A stretch of DNA of 64,000 nucleotides from positions 23,460,442-23,524,441 of the forward strand of contig NC_061813.1 of NCBI RefSeq assembly GCF_021462225.1, in the 5' to 3' direction. A program made the position numbers and the translations under genes. The number at the start of each line of letters is the position of its first letter. Positions within the stretch are counted from its first letter, which is position 1. Source of the DNA: Girardinichthys multiradiatus. Its lineage: Eukaryota > Chordata > Actinopteri > Cyprinodontiformes > Goodeidae. Below the pieces are notes generated by a model, which saw only the letters and a list, made by a program, of their open reading frames with translations, was not told where the DNA came from and ran no database searches. Positions 23,801 to 38,800 of the stretch are shown piece after piece.

Positions 23801-26800
23801 TATCTGCTACCAGCCAGACTACTGTTTCCATTCCGGCTCCGTCTTCATACTGAGACATGTAGCACACCTCCCTGCAGACGGCACAGATCACATATGTTCT
23901 AAAACAGTCTCTATGAAGTGTCTGCTGAATCCTGCCGAGTGGACCCTCAGCGGACCCTCGTTAAACACGCTCTAACATGTTTCTCAGTGTTATGGTGCGC
24001 AGGAGAAACTGACAGCCAAATTAAGTATTGTACACTATGTGGGTGTTGTTTGGAACTACAGGAGTTGGACAATGAAACTGAAACACCTGGTTTTAGACCA
24101 CAATAATTTATGAGTATGGTGTAGGGCCTCCTTTTGCGGCCAATACAGCGTCAATTCATCTTGGGAATGACATATACAAGTCCTGCACAGTGGTCAGAGG
24201 GATTTTAAGCCATTCTTCTTGCAGGATAGTGGCCAGGTCACTACGTGATACTGGTGGAGGAAAACTTTTCCTGACTCGCTCCTCCAAAACACCCCAAAGT
24301 GGCTCAATAATATTTAGATCTGGTGACTGTGCAGGCCATGGGAGATGTTCAACTTCACTTTCATGTTCATCAAACCAATCTTTCACCAGTCTTACTGTGT
24401 GTATTGGTGCATTGTCATCCTGATACACGGAACCGCCTTCAGGATACAATGTTTGAACCATTGGATGCACATGGTCCTCAAGAATCGTTCGGTAGTCCTT
24501 GGCAGTGACGCGCCCATCTAGCACAAGTATTGGGCCAAGGGAATGCCATGATATGGCAGCCCAAACCATCACTGATCCACCCCCATGCTTCACTCTGGGC
24601 ATGCAACAGTCTGGGTGGTACGCTTCTTTGGGGCTTCTCCACACCGTAACTCTCCTGGATGTGGGGAAAACAGTAAAGGTGGACTCATCAGAGAACAATA
24701 CATGTTTCACATTGTCCACAGCCCAAGATTTGCGCTCCTTGCACCATTGAAACCGACGTTTGGCATTGGCATGAGTGACCAAAGGTTTGGCTATAGCAGC
24801 CCGGCCATGTATATTGACCCTGTGGAGCTCCCGACGGACAGTTCTGGTGGAAACAGGAGAGTTGAGGTGCACATTTAATTCTGCCGTGATTTGGGCAGCC
24901 GTGGTTTTATGTTTTTTGGATACAATCCGGGTTAGCACCCGAACATCCCTTTCAGACAGCTTCCTCTTGCGTCCACAGTTAATCCTGTTGGATGTGGTTC
25001 GTCCTTCTTGGTGATATGCTGACATTACCCTGGATACTGTGGCTCTTGATACATCACAAAGACTTGCTGTCTTGGTCACAGATGCGTCAGCAAGACGTGC
25101 ACCAACAATTTGTCCTCTTTTGAACTCTGGTATGTCACCCATAATGTTGTATGCATTTCAATATTTTGAGCAAAACTGTGCTCTTACCCTGCTAATTGAA
25201 CCTTCACACTCTGCTCTTACTGGTGCAATGTGCAATCAATGAAGACTGGCTACCAGGCTGGTCCAATTTAGCCATGAAACCTCCCACACTAAAATGACAG
25301 GTGTTTCGGTTTCATTGTCCAACCCCTGTAGATTTAGAAGCAATTTAGCACCAAGCTACCAGGAAATGGGATGATTTCCAAAGTTCTTTCAAGAGTACCA
25401 GAGTCATTGCAACAGTGTCCGAGATACATCCAGTGACAAGACTTTACACAGCTTTGCAAAAACATTAATTCATCTTGAACTTTTACTGCAACATTAAAAC
25501 CACACAGTTTTAGGTGTTTTATTAAGATTTTCTGTTACTGCTCAAAACAAAGTAGTGAATAACTATGAAGTAGGAGAAAAATGATACATGGTTCTCTTAT
25601 TTTTTTTAAATGCTGTAAAGTATTGTGTGTATTGGTATTCAGGCCTCTATACTCTGATACACCTAAATAAAATCCAGTCCAACCGATTGCCCTCATAACA
25701 ACCATTAGTCGCAAACTCCAAAAATAAAGTCACATGTAATTTAACTCAGTTCAGTTTACTAATGCAGTGCCAGTTCAGAATAAATGTCATCTTAGGGCAC
25801 TGACAGAAACATAGAGTCAATTCAGTCCAATCATATAGACATATTCAAATTTACTTACATGGATTCCAGTTCAATCCTAGTTATAAAACAATGTAGTCAA
25901 ATTTAGTTTATTATAAAACCTTTTCTGTCTAAGGAAACCCATAATTGCACTGAGTGAATAACTTTGCAGCAACACCTTTTCCAAAATGAAGGTGTGGCAG
26001 GCAGTGGACAGTTGAAATGACATGTTAAATTTGACCTTTATATAAGAGTTGCAAGTAGAAAGCCATTATTGAACGAATGACTTAAGAAGCCCAATTTTCA
26101 ATTTGCCACAAGCCAGGAAATAAAGCAGTTATGTGGAAGAAGGTGCTCTGGTCAGATGAGACCAAAATAACGTTTTTCACTTACATGCAAAATGTTATGT
26201 GTGGCAGAAAACCAACACTACACATCATCCTGAACACACCATTTCCAGTGTTAAACGTGGTAGTGGCAGCATCATGCTGTACAAATGCTTTTCTTTAGCA
26301 GGAACAAGGAACCCAGTCAGAGTTGATGGGAGGATGGTGCTAAATACAGGACAATACTGAAAGAAAACCTGTTGAAAGCTGCAAAAAACTAAAGGTTATT
26401 ATACAAAGTTTTAATCCAAGGGGGCTGAATACCTGTTAGATCTATACTTTTTATATTTTTACTAGTAAAAAATGTTAAAAACCATATACCATTTTCTTTC
26501 CACTTCACAATTGTGCCCTTCTTTCTGTTGGTCAGTCACAAAAATATCCAAATAAAATACACTGAAGTTTGTGGCTGTAAGTTAACAAATTTTGAAAAAG
26601 CTTAAAGGGTGGTAATACTTTTGCAAGGCTCTATACACTCCATAATTAGTACTTAGGAGCAGGAAACAGACTAAACTATATTTCAAGTATTAATTACTAA
26701 TGATTTGGGTCTGAATCAAAGAAGGAAGGGTGGTGAACAACTGAGAAGAACTTAGATTGTGGGTAACTGAAGCAGTAGAGCAGATAATATAGTGCCAGCA

Positions 26801-29800
26801 GAGCAGCCAAACCAAGAATGTAGCCAAACCAAGAATGTAGCCCAACCATGACAAACCCCATCAGTTCCAGCCATGATTTGGCAGCGAGCTGTGAGCAGAG
26901 CAGGGGCCTTTTGTTGGAGCTTGATTGTAGATTGGCAGCAGCTGGACACCCAGCTTTCACACAGGTGTTTCCACTCCTCCAATTAACCACAGAGGAGCAG
27001 GAAGTTGAGGCTCTGCAGAACAGGAGAGGGAGGAGGCTGAGGTATGTTTCAGTAAATCACATCTATATATAGTCTGAGACAAGACAGTGCTTTTGAGGCT
27101 AAGAGCCAGAGCTCATTAGTTAACAATATATTGTTTAAATTCTAATTTAATGGCTTCAAATTATAACCCATTTCGTAATCTTTAGCAGGACACTTTATAT
27201 TTCACAACTGCTTTGAATGCACTGAACCACAAATTTTAACTAAACTGAATTATTTTTTATTTAACAAAATGTGTTTTTCTTTCCTGGTATGTATGTTGTT
27301 TTATTGAAAATATCAGCAGTATTTTTTAGGAGTCCTCATATTGTTTTTTATATTTAATGTAAAAAGAAGATCAATGTTCAATGCTTTCACTGAACATTTA
27401 ATAATTACAAGCTGAATTGATCAGACAGCAGATCAAGCTGGCATCATTTCAAGCATTACACAGCATTGCACAAAGTATCAAGCATACAGAAGTGAGAAAA
27501 TCTTTATCAGGAGCAATTTGTAGCCATGGTGCACATGCACATTATATGTGGCATCTCTGAATTGTGACACTCATGCCACTGAAGTTTTCAAAGTCCAAAA
27601 ACCTGCATTGTCTGATGTTTCCAATCTTCCTTCTTTATGATACACTATAGATTCTCTGTGGGTTTTAGTGTAGGTGGGTTTGCTGCCAAATCAAGAACAG
27701 TGATACCGTGGTTATTAAAACAGGTTCTAGAACGTTTTGCGCTGTGGACAGGTATCAAGTCAATGTAGAAAATGAAGTCAGCATCTCCATAAAGCTTTTC
27801 AGCAGAGGGAGCCATGAAGTGATCAACAATTTCCAAATAGACGACTGTACTGACTTTGAGCTTGATAAAACAGTGGACCAACACCAGCATTACTCCACAA
27901 ATAATCAGTGACTGTAGAAACTTCATACTTGAATTTAAGAAGCTTGGATTGTGAGCCACTCCAATCTTCCTCTGGACTCTTGCACCTTAATTTCCAAATG
28001 ACACACAAAATGTACCCTCATCTAAGAGGAGGATTTTAGTGAGCTATTTTTGCCTTAGGCAAGGGAAGGCAAGAAGGCAATCCTCTTAGGTCTATGGTTG
28101 TCCATGTTACTTGTGCACAGTTTTTCCCACCACACAAGTTTCCATTTATGGTATTGAATATAGCCCCACTGTAAACAGTCAATGTCTCTAAAAGGGGCAT
28201 TTTTGTGTCTTATGTCCTTGTATAGTGTTGAGGACTGTCTTTTGAGTAACTATTAAATCAGCAGTCTTTCAGATAATTCTGTAGGCTGTAACATGGACAG
28301 CAGATAACATTGTTGTACCAAAAATCCTTTTTTTGTTGGTTTCATGTAACATTCAAATTTTCTGAAAACCTGAATTCTGGATTTTATTTTAACTGTATCA
28401 TCAAATTAATTTCTACTTAAACACGCATTTCAGTTGATTTTTCCAACTTGGAACATGGACATTTGAACTTTTTTAAACTAACCAAAAGCTTACTTTTTCC
28501 TCTTAACCACCAACCTTTTTTAGAATCAAACTTTATTTGCAGCAGTTTGGACAAAGTAAGACAGGTGGAAGACAATTAAAGTAAAGCCATTTCTTTTGTG
28601 AGCCTACAAAGCAACAGTGTACATGTCCTAATATATGCTGGTGCTACATTTAGTCTCAACATCTGTTTGCCACATCTAGATAGATAGAATTCAAAACCTG
28701 GGAAGATTATTTGTTTTATTTTATTTAAGTTTTATAAAATGTAAGTACATTTTTAACTACCATTGTATGTGGTTTTAGATGAAGGTCCTGCAATTTTTTT
28801 TAATCATGAGATGGGCAACTGCAGCCTCTAAATAACCAGGACACATCCTCTGTACGTCAATTCAATTCAATTCAAAAATACTTTATTAATCCCAAAGGGA
28901 AATTAAATGTTTTTATAGCTCATATTATGAAGGTTTCCTCAAAGAGCCGTTGTAGATGCTGATGGGTGTGAGCAGGAAGGATCTCCTGTAGCGCTCCGTC
29001 TTACAGCAGATCTGAAGAAGCCTCTGACTGAAGACACTCTGTTGTTGTAGGACAGTCTTATGAAGAGGATGCTCAGGGTTCTCCATAATGTTCTACATTT
29101 TATGAAGAATCCTTCTTTCCACAACGATCTCCAGAGGTTCCAGAGGAGTCCCCAGAACAGAACCAGCCTTTTTTATCAGCTTGTTGAGCTTTTTTAAGTC
29201 CCTGGCTCTGATGCTGCTTCCCCAGCAGATGATGGCAGAAGAGATCACACTTTCCACAACAGACTTATGGAAGATATGCAGCATCTTGTTGCAAACACCA
29301 AAGGACCTCAAGAAGTACAGTCTGCTCTGTCCCTTCTTGTAGATGGCTTCACAGTTGCATCTCCACTCTAGTCTGTTGTCCAGGTGAACACCAAGGTATT
29401 TATACTCCTCCACCACCTCCACTTCTTCTCCCATGATGGAAATAGTTTTTGACTTATTCCTGTTTCTCTTAAAATCTACAATCATCTCCTTTGTTTTAGT
29501 CACGTTCAAAATGAGATGGTTGTTTCCACACCATGCCACAAAGTGGTCCACCACCTTCCTGTACTCAGCTTCTTCTCCATCTCTGATCCACCCCACGACT
29601 GCAGAATCATCCGAGTATTTCTGCAGATGACAGGAGTCTGTCTTGTACTGGAAGTCTGAGGTGTACAGAGTGAAAAGGAATGGTGAGAGTACTGTCCCCT
29701 GTGGTGCTCCTGTGCTGCTGACTACTTGGTTAGACTCACAACCCTTCAGTCTCACAAACTGTGGTCTGTTTGTCAGGTAGTCTTTGATCCAGGAGATTGT

Positions 29801-32800
29801 TGAGGCCTCCACCTGAGTCTTCTGGAGTTTCTGACAAAGTAAATCAGGTTGGATTGTATTAAATGCACTGGAGAAATCAAAGAACATGATCCTCACAGTG
29901 CTGCTGGCTTTGTCCAAATGACAGTGGGTTTGTTGAAGCAGGTGTATGATGGCATCTTCAACTCCACAGCGATAAGCAAACTGAAGGGGGTCCTGATGGT
30001 TTACTGTTTGCTTACTCAGGTGGGCCAACAGGAGTCTCTCTAGGACCTTCATGATGTGAGATGTCAGGGCAACAGGTCTATAGTCATTGAGGACTGATGG
30101 GTGAGTTTTCTTTGGTACTGAAACAAGACAGGAGGTCTTCCACAACACCGGAACCTTCTTCTGGGCCAGGCTAAGGTTGAAGAGGTGCTGCAGAATCCCA
30201 CAGAGCTGCTCTGCACAGACCTTCAGAACTCTAGGGCTGACATGATCTGGACCTGCAGCCTTATCCTGATTCAGTCTCTCCAGTTGTCTCTTCACCTGAC
30301 TTCTTGAGACACACAGGTGGAAGGGGGAAGCAAAGGAAGCATCAGCATCTTCTGATATGGTTGAAGGCAAACATGTAGAAGCAGAAGGGTCTAGGGCTGA
30401 GGTGGAAGATTTTTTAAATAAAAGATCAAAGAAGACATAAGAAGATAAAAATAAAAAGAATCTTCCAAGCATAGCGAAATCCAGTGTGGGAGCCTGAGCC
30501 TCAGTGGCAGAGAGTTACACAGATAAGCGGGGGATGTGGCTTACACATCCTTGGGCACTCTATGCAAACCCCGACACACGGATTGCAAAAAATTGAGGGC
30601 GCAATTTAAAAACTGTGACAATCAATTTCTTCAAGCTCTATTTTTTTCTGTTACCAGCAAAAGGTGAGCTCTGAACTCATGAGAGGCAGCAGAGGTACAG
30701 GAGTTTGTTGAACTCGAATCCTTGAGGATTTTAGCTAAACACTAAAGAGATGGCACCTGAAGAGATGTAGAAATCGGATGTGCAGTGATTATGTTTGGAG
30801 GCCAGTACATTTCTCATTACAGGTTCTTCTCTGTACTTTACTTCATCTTTAAATATTTATCAGTTCCTTGCTTTTCTGAACTACACTGGGGAAAAATCAC
30901 AATCAGCTTTGAGTTTTCCTGATCTGATGATGCTGTTACTGCATTTTAACCAGCCGAAAGAAACAAAAAACTCAAAAAGGGGCCTCAGATGATCAGATCC
31001 CATGTGACCCAATTTTTTTGGCAAATCGTTTGAAAAGCAGCAAAAAAAAGTTCTACGTTTCTACAAAAAAAATGCTTGCACTTACAAATCTTGTGCTGCA
31101 AATAAAGGAGAGATTCCTATCAATTTACAGTGTTATGGGCACATGAGTGTTTGTATTCCCATGTGTGCAGGTAGGTATGTGCTCTCATCTCGGATTTGGG
31201 AGATTCAGAAATGAGGTGACAGCGTTTGGATCTCATCTGTCTCTGTCAGACAGCTATTACCGGGAGGGGATGAAGGAGATGAGGGTCTTGTTGGTTTGGT
31301 CTGTGGTTCGTACTACTCTTACAGAAAGCAATGAGAGCAATTTAAGTCAGTGATGCAACGTGTAAGACACGTTGCGTCCTCCAACTTTCTCTTTTCAGGT
31401 CGTAGTCATGGATTTACAGAAAACATACACATGGAACTGCAATGTCATTACTTTGCAAAAGTATTCATACATCAGAAACTTTTTTTCATATTTTATCTCA
31501 TTAAATCCACAATCTTTAATGGGTTTTACTGGGATTTTATGTCATATTGAAACACAAACTAGTGCATAATTATGAAGTGAAAGGTACGGATAAAAATCCA
31601 AATGGTCTAGCATGAATTTGTATTTGGCCTATTCTCCCTACTCTTTCATCTAACTTCCCTAAATAAAATACAGTGCACCTAGTTGCCTTCAAAAGTAACC
31701 AATTCAGTAAAAAGAATCCACCTGTGTGTAATGTAAACTCAGTATAAATACAGTTGCCCTGTAAAGGTCTAAGAGGTTTATTAGAGAACGAAAAACATCA
31801 GGAAGACCAAGAAGCACCGCAGACAGGTCAGGGATAAAGTTGTGGAGAGGTTGAAGTCAGAGTTAAGTTATAAATCAATATCCCAAGCTGAGGACATATC
31901 ACGGCGCACTGGTCAATTTACAGATGCAGAATATATTGAATTGCATTCAACATTACTTTCAGTGTGTGCAATAATGCAATTGCAATGAATTTCTTATATG
32001 CAATATTTGGTGAGCTGTTACATTTCAGTTGCCATGTGTTAAGATTCTGCTAGCCTTTAATAAAATTTGCCATTTGGATGGACTTTCAGTGCCCTTTATG
32101 CCCACGATATAGATTTAGTCTAAGAAGAGTGGAGGGAAAACATGATGATGTAAAAAACAAGGTACATGAATGTTAATTGCAGCAGATGTCAATATCGTAG
32201 TATTTGACAATAATATTTCACCTGCATGTTTTCCTGATTTCATGCAGCCCAATTTGAATTCATCATCTGAACATGAAATGAGCATGGCACAACAGCAAAC
32301 CTAACAAGACATGGCTTTTCATCTAAAGTGACTGGGCTGCTTAACAAGTGGTGAAGTAAACTTGTGGGAAGCCACAAAATGGTTTAGACTGGGATAGAGG
32401 ACGACAACTTTAAACATACCACCAGAGCTACATTGAAATTTAGATCAATGGTTATGTGTTAGATTGGCCCAGTCAAAGTCCAGACCTAAATGCAATTGAG
32501 AATCTGTGGCAACCCTTGAAAAATTATCTTCACAAATAATCTCCATTCAATCTGAGCTATTTTGCAAACCACATTGGGCAAAAAAGTCCAGATTTGAAGC
32601 AACAATTTCAGCAAAACATCATTCTACAAAGTATTGACTAAGAGGAGCAGAATGCACATTCACACCAAATTTTGATTTGTCGTTTCTTATTAACATTTTG
32701 AAGTTTTAATGGCACTTAACATGTACTTTGTGTTGATTTATCACATAATATAAAATTGATACACTTTTTACAAAACGCTGAAGCCTGTTTTTCTGCTTGC

Positions 32801-35800
32801 ATTGAGGGTAAGAAAAGCCCATCATTCGTGTGCTCAGTTTCCCCTTCTCTCGACCTTCTGTTACCTGCGCGACTGACTGCATTCACCGCTGCGTCACACT
32901 TCATGGTGATGGAGAGGAAGAGAAATGCGGGCTCTGTTAATCAGCCTGTCTGTCCTGTGCAGGTGGTCGGCGGCGCCTGGCTTTTCAGCAGGCTCTACTG
33001 TAACATCTTCGTCACGCTGGATGTCATGATGTGCACTGCCAGTATCCTAAACCTGTGCGCTATCAGCATTGACAGGTGAGTGTGGAGCTCCTCAGTGCAA
33101 TTACTGTGTGTGACTGCCGATGACAACTTTCAGTCCCCTTGTGTTACATGATAGGTGTTTTTAAGATGCAGGCTGCAGGATGATAACAATGTTTATGACA
33201 ATGCTTTCTTTAATCTGCTTGGAAAAAATTGTGCATGTTTTCCCACCTCACTTTTTTGGGAATTTGTTTCAGGTGAATTGTGTTAAAAGTTTGAAAGTTT
33301 GCTGTGGATGTGCACTGCATATTTACATAATTTATTTGCTCACTTTCCTTCTTGTGTCACCGTTAATATTTAAAAATCTCTCCAAGGACTTTGAACTTAC
33401 AAGCCAGAGGCATCAAGAGTACAGTAGAATTAATAAAGCTCTACACAGTGGTGCTGAGGGATCTATTTATACAGCTTGTATCAGAGAGCAAGTGAGCAGA
33501 GCTGCAGAGCAAGATGAGTGCTTCCATGAGACTGCATGACAGTGAATTTCCCATTAGTCCCAGATTTGCTGTGCATCTGTTGGTTTATGATGATAACCAG
33601 TGCTTGTCTTCCAGAGTGTTAAATGTTGCTTAAATTTGAACAGTTTTTTTTTTTTCCAAGGTGGAAAGATTATACAACAACTTGGAAAAACAACAAGTAG
33701 GAGCACAAGTTCAAATTGATTGTGGATTTTCACTTATCCACAAATGCTACATACAGACCCAAACATATATTTGGTTAAATATGTCTTAGCATTTTCCAGA
33801 GAAACTTCATGCTTTTTGAAGCCATTAGCAAGCTTGTGGCATAATTCTGGCTGAATATTTAATCCCTCTTATGGCTGGAATTGTTCATTGAGTTAATTTA
33901 CATTGGTATGTTTCCTGGTACAGACCTAGGTTTTAAACATAGTTCATTCGTCTTTAAGAAGGTTGAGGTCAGGACCATTTCAGTCAAGTTTAATGAAAGC
34001 CTCCTTTTGTTATATCCAGCCAGGGTCTGTGTTTTGAGTTTGTGTTTTTGTTTATTTCTCCTGGTCTGGTCCTTAGTTTACCCTTAGTTCTGTGTTTTTG
34101 ACTTGTTAATTGGTTTCACTCCCTATGTCTTCCTGCAGTCTATAATACACATGTTCTGAGTTTCCCCAAATTATCTTGTCTTGTTCTTGATTGGTCCTCC
34201 CTGTACTCTTGTTTGTATTTGAGTTCTTTAATTTCCAATGATCCCCGCTTGGTCCTTGTGTTGTCTTCCATGTCGTTCAGTCGTGTCTGGTTGTATAACT
34301 GTCCCATACCCTGATGTCTGGAATTCTGTACTCTGGTCTGGTTGGAGCATGTCATACTCCTGTTTTCCTGTCAAGTCTTGTGAGTAAGGATAATTAAAAC
34401 TCGACTCCCCTTCATTCATTTGACTCCTGGCACCTTTTCTGCACTTTGGTCCTACCACAAACCACAAATCATGACACCTTTATTCATTTCAGAACCACTG
34501 ATGTGTTTTCTGGATCATTATCATGTTGGAACATCCAACTGTTTCCAGGTTTCAACCATTTAGCTGCTGATTTTTGTTCAAGTCATAAGACGTTTATGAT
34601 CATGTTGATATTTGGTGGTACCTGGGATGAACATTAGACCCTTTCATCTAAAGGTGACAGTTTGGGTCAGGTGGTAGAAACTAAGACTCATTTAGTAACT
34701 CCAAAAGAACAATTATCTCAAACACAAGTCAAAGAAGGTTTTAGAAATTTTGGGGCTATGCTTGAAATCTGGGTCTGAGTCAGGTACTTTATTTTTCAAA
34801 TTTTTCGAAAATAAGTTGACAGGAAATGGGGCGGAGAGCGCAGGGGAAGGGTATACGGTAAATATCAATGGGCCGGGATTCGATCCCAAAAACAACCTGC
34901 GCCAAGGACTAAGGCCTCTGTACATGGGTCACGTGTCTAACCCCCTGCCTATTTAAAGTGGGCACAGATATTTTTATAATGATAATGTTCTAAATGAAGT
35001 TTAGCAATCAAATAAGCTAATTGTACTGATAAAACCACTAACCAATCTCTTACTTCACTACGAAGTTTGATTTCATTTTTTTATTTTACTTTCTAGGGAA
35101 AATGCTTTCTGGTTTTGAAACAGAAATAAGAGTTTCTAAAGTGTATTGAGGTTTGTTTTAGATTTGATTCCATGGTGCTGGTCACTTTAATAATGTAATA
35201 TTAAAGTGACCTCGATCAAAACCTCCCCAGGCTTTCTGAAGAGGTTTCAAAGTTTATCTTTGGACAATGCTTTTTCATCTCTCTCTCTTATAGCACCTGA
35301 CCAATTTCTGGCAATATTTTTTCTTATGTGTAAGTCGCTTATCACTGACCTGTGAGCCACTGAGGCATGAAAGGCTCCTAAACTGGAGGGGGGAACTTGA
35401 TTTATGTTGACACAATTTAAAATTGAAGCTTTAGAGATTTTCCCATAGCTTTTATGCATGCATGTACAGTTCCGGTCAGCAGGTTGCTCTTGAAAATGAA
35501 ACATTGTGCTTTGTTTGTTCTGGTGCATTGCAGAAGAAGGAGGGCAACCTCCAAAAGGTTTCACCTCCATCTCAAATCAACAGTTACATTGTTGAAACTT
35601 GGACAGTAAGTTGTTTCACCAGGTCAATCATCCCAAACACAATAGGACAGAATAATGCATGCATACATTACGATAAAGGAATAGACTTGACTTCAACCCT
35701 GTCGAAAAGTCTTAAAAGTGGGTTCTGTGCCTGAAAACTAAGCCATTCAAGTGAACTCCACTATTTGTAATTAGAAGAGAGTTCAAATATTCAGCCAAGA

Positions 35801-38800
35801 TTATATCAAGCTTGTTGGTGGCTGCAAAAAGTGTGTGGTTTCTCTGGAAATTGCTAAGGCACATTTTCTTAAATATTAGTCGTGGTGTAAGTTTGTATTT
35901 GAACCTGTGTGTATAATATTGATCATCTGTATTTTAGAAAGAACAACAATACCTTCCAACTTTGATCAAAATGTTTTTTTTTCTTCACAGTCATTGAATC
36001 TGTTTTTGTAAGGTGTGCCATCTCTCATCTTGGTGTGCAGACCTAAATTTTTGCAAAACCCACCGTGACAAAAACTACAAACAAAGCCCCCAAATTAAAA
36101 TAACATTCATGGAGATGAGTATATCCAAATGTCAGAATCATTATGCTGCTATATAATCTGTCATTTAAAAAGTGAAGAGTATTTCCTTAGTCAGTAAAAA
36201 GAGTGAAGATCGGCTCCTTTTTATGATACAGGAATAGTTTTGGGAGTTAGGCAACATGGCACTTACACAAAACAGACTATGGGGCAGGAATAAAGGCAAA
36301 TCCTCTACCTACGCTGTTTGTTAGTCCATGAACGTGTAGTCTCAAACTTTTAATCTGATTATTCTAAAATGGGTCCAACTGAAGGGTTGGCTCATTTAGT
36401 CCAGAAAACCTCTCCTCTTGTCTCTTATAGGACAAGTTTCCAAAAATACATGTGAGCCACAACTTTAAATCCTCATTTTAGTACAAACTATCAACACAGA
36501 TTAGCTGGCAAATTATTCTCTTAGCTTCCGTTGTTTTGTAACTGCATATTGTTTGACACCCGCTCACCTTTTACCACAAGCTAATTTGCATCAGAGAGAT
36601 GAGATTATTCAGCCGTTTTCTGTGATTGATGACTGTGAGTCAACAGCGCTCTTACAGCTCACGTAAATGTGAAATTTTAAATTATTAGCAGCTTTTGTTG
36701 CCACTGATTGTGAGTAATACGCCTGCATACCTTCATTACCCCTTGTTTATTTATATGCTCATAATAATGGGTGCTCTGAACCCTTTAGACAGAAAAATGC
36801 ACAAGAAATGAAATTATGGCATCCAGTTGGAGGTAAAAGCTCTGACTCAGAGCAGATTTTCTTATTGTAAATTAAAGTGTATAAATCTTGTGTATTATAA
36901 TCTACCAATACCCCTTTTAACCTGGTGCAACTTTGGCATGAGGGTAGGAAAAGAATCAACTGGAAACAAAGAGGTGGTGCCTATGTGGCTTTAACTCTCC
37001 AATTCTTTTGCTCAGAGCAGATACGCAGTAATTATTCGAATGAGAATAAACAATTGTGGCAGTTATCTGGCTCTAAACAACACAACGCCACATCCACTCA
37101 GGGTTGAGGTCCAGCATAATTGCAGTTTTTTCTCAGCAAAACCCGTTTTTGTTTTACCCTGAGCTCATTATACACTCGTGGCATATATATAGTGCACTGA
37201 TTAACTATTAAATCAAAGCCCGTCTAGAGTTCCTGCTGAATACCCAAATTGTTTCTAAATAGATGTGGTCTAGATTTCGATCTTTACATTATCCATCCTC
37301 TCCCTCGGTGGTTCTCTTGGGATCCCAAAAGTCCAATTTTTCAGAGGATCTTCTAGTTTTTCAGAGGCTATTTTATTCTCCTTCTAATTGCTTTCATTTA
37401 CTGTGCTGTTTCAGCATTTTTCAGTGCCACAATCGTTATCTCCTTTCATACCTATACTTCTTAGTACTGTGTGTGTGTGTGTTTGTGTGCAGGTATACAG
37501 CAGTGGTGATGCCTGTCTTGTACAACACGACCCATTGCTCGAGGAAGAGAGTCTTCGCCATGATTGCCACAGTGTGGGTTCTGGCATTCGCAGTCTCCTG
37601 CCCCCTGCTGTTCGGCTTTAACACCACGGGTCAGGACAACAACAGAATCCTTACCTTTGCTTCAGCAGGAGATGTGACACATTAACTTGAATTTATGGCC
37701 AAAGCAAAGCAAATTTATTTTTATAGCACTATCACTAAAATGGTGAAATGGTAAATGGCCTGCAGTTTAGCGCTTTATCAAGTCCGAGGACCCAAAAGCA
37801 CTTTACATTACAATCCATCCATTTATACACACATTCAGACACTGACAGTGGTAAGCTACACTGTAGTTACAGCTGCCCTGGGGCAGACTGACAGGTGTGA
37901 GGCTGCTATACAATCAGCGCCACCGAGTCCTCTGATCATAAACAAGCTAATTTAAAGTGTCTTGAAGCAGAACGAAGGTACAAAGGTAAAGAAAATCACA
38001 TTAAAAGCAAGAATAATAGTAATATTTAAGCATCACATAAAAAAATTATATTTAAAATAGATAAGACAAAAATTCACTGAATAAATAATCTTTTACCTTT
38101 ATGGGAAAAATACAGTAAACACTGTTTTCAGTCCTGATGTAATGGCTCCAACAGTTTCTGTTCATCTCAGGTTTTCAGGGAGTTTGTTCCAGAGCAGGGG
38201 AGCCTAGAAGCTAAATGCTGCCTCATCTTGTTTAGTTCTGGTCTGGGGAACATAGAGTTAAAGTGGACATGTCTCTGACGAGCTGAGAAGTTTAGCTCAA
38301 TAGTCCCCGACCATGACGCCAAGAAGTGGTACCGATGGTTGCTGTTTTTTACTACCAGGGCGCAGAGAAAGAATCAGTACTGTTTTTTATTTCCAGTTAA
38401 TTGTCAATCATACACTGAAAATCGATTTATTTATGGCGAGCCTGACATGTATCTGTTGTGCAGAAGTAGAACCCACAACCACAGGCAGCTGGTCCAAAGC
38501 CGAGGACATCTCAGAAGAGCAAATCTTGAGAGTGTCATGTTGTATGCAGAACCTGACTTCACGCTGTGCATCATGGGGGCAGCAGAACTGTAACATGTCG
38601 GGCTGTAAAGAACTGAAGCAGGCAGAAAATCATGTGCCTCTGCGTGAGTTAAATAGGCTCGTTATGGTCGCCACCCTCTCCTCTTCTTGCTGCCAGTCCA
38701 TCAGTGACGTGGCGTGAGGTTCATGACTGGAGAGGCACTGAATCCTTGGGAGTTGGATGAACAAATATATGAACCCAAAATAGCTTATATTTCAATTTTG

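Larger units (their letters stand above)
17859..32962 (+). other. drd3: drd3 intron 2, 15.1 kb, transposon-rich
   Basis: Carries Tc1-like copies at 17927, 21985, 23010, 24059 (DD36E), 25450, 27460 and 31450 and the Rex1-type LINE at 28859. The stretches 19150-21985, 26700-27400, 28020-28858 and 30476-31440 show no recognisable element or exon; 26700-27060 is GC-richer and may be an unclassified repeat. Confidence 0.75.

Noticed and set aside
26697..26990. 97-codon minus-strand frame with hydrophobic stretch
   Set aside because: It includes a 17-bp tandem duplication and a second minus-strand frame is open over the same bases; looks like chance frames in a GC-richer repeat-like segment.
38313..38717. 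134-codon plus-strand frame in drd3 intron 4
   Set aside because: Rich in Cys and Ser without a recognisable fold, overlapped by other open frames, and within a region resembling a transposon; no splice signals support it.
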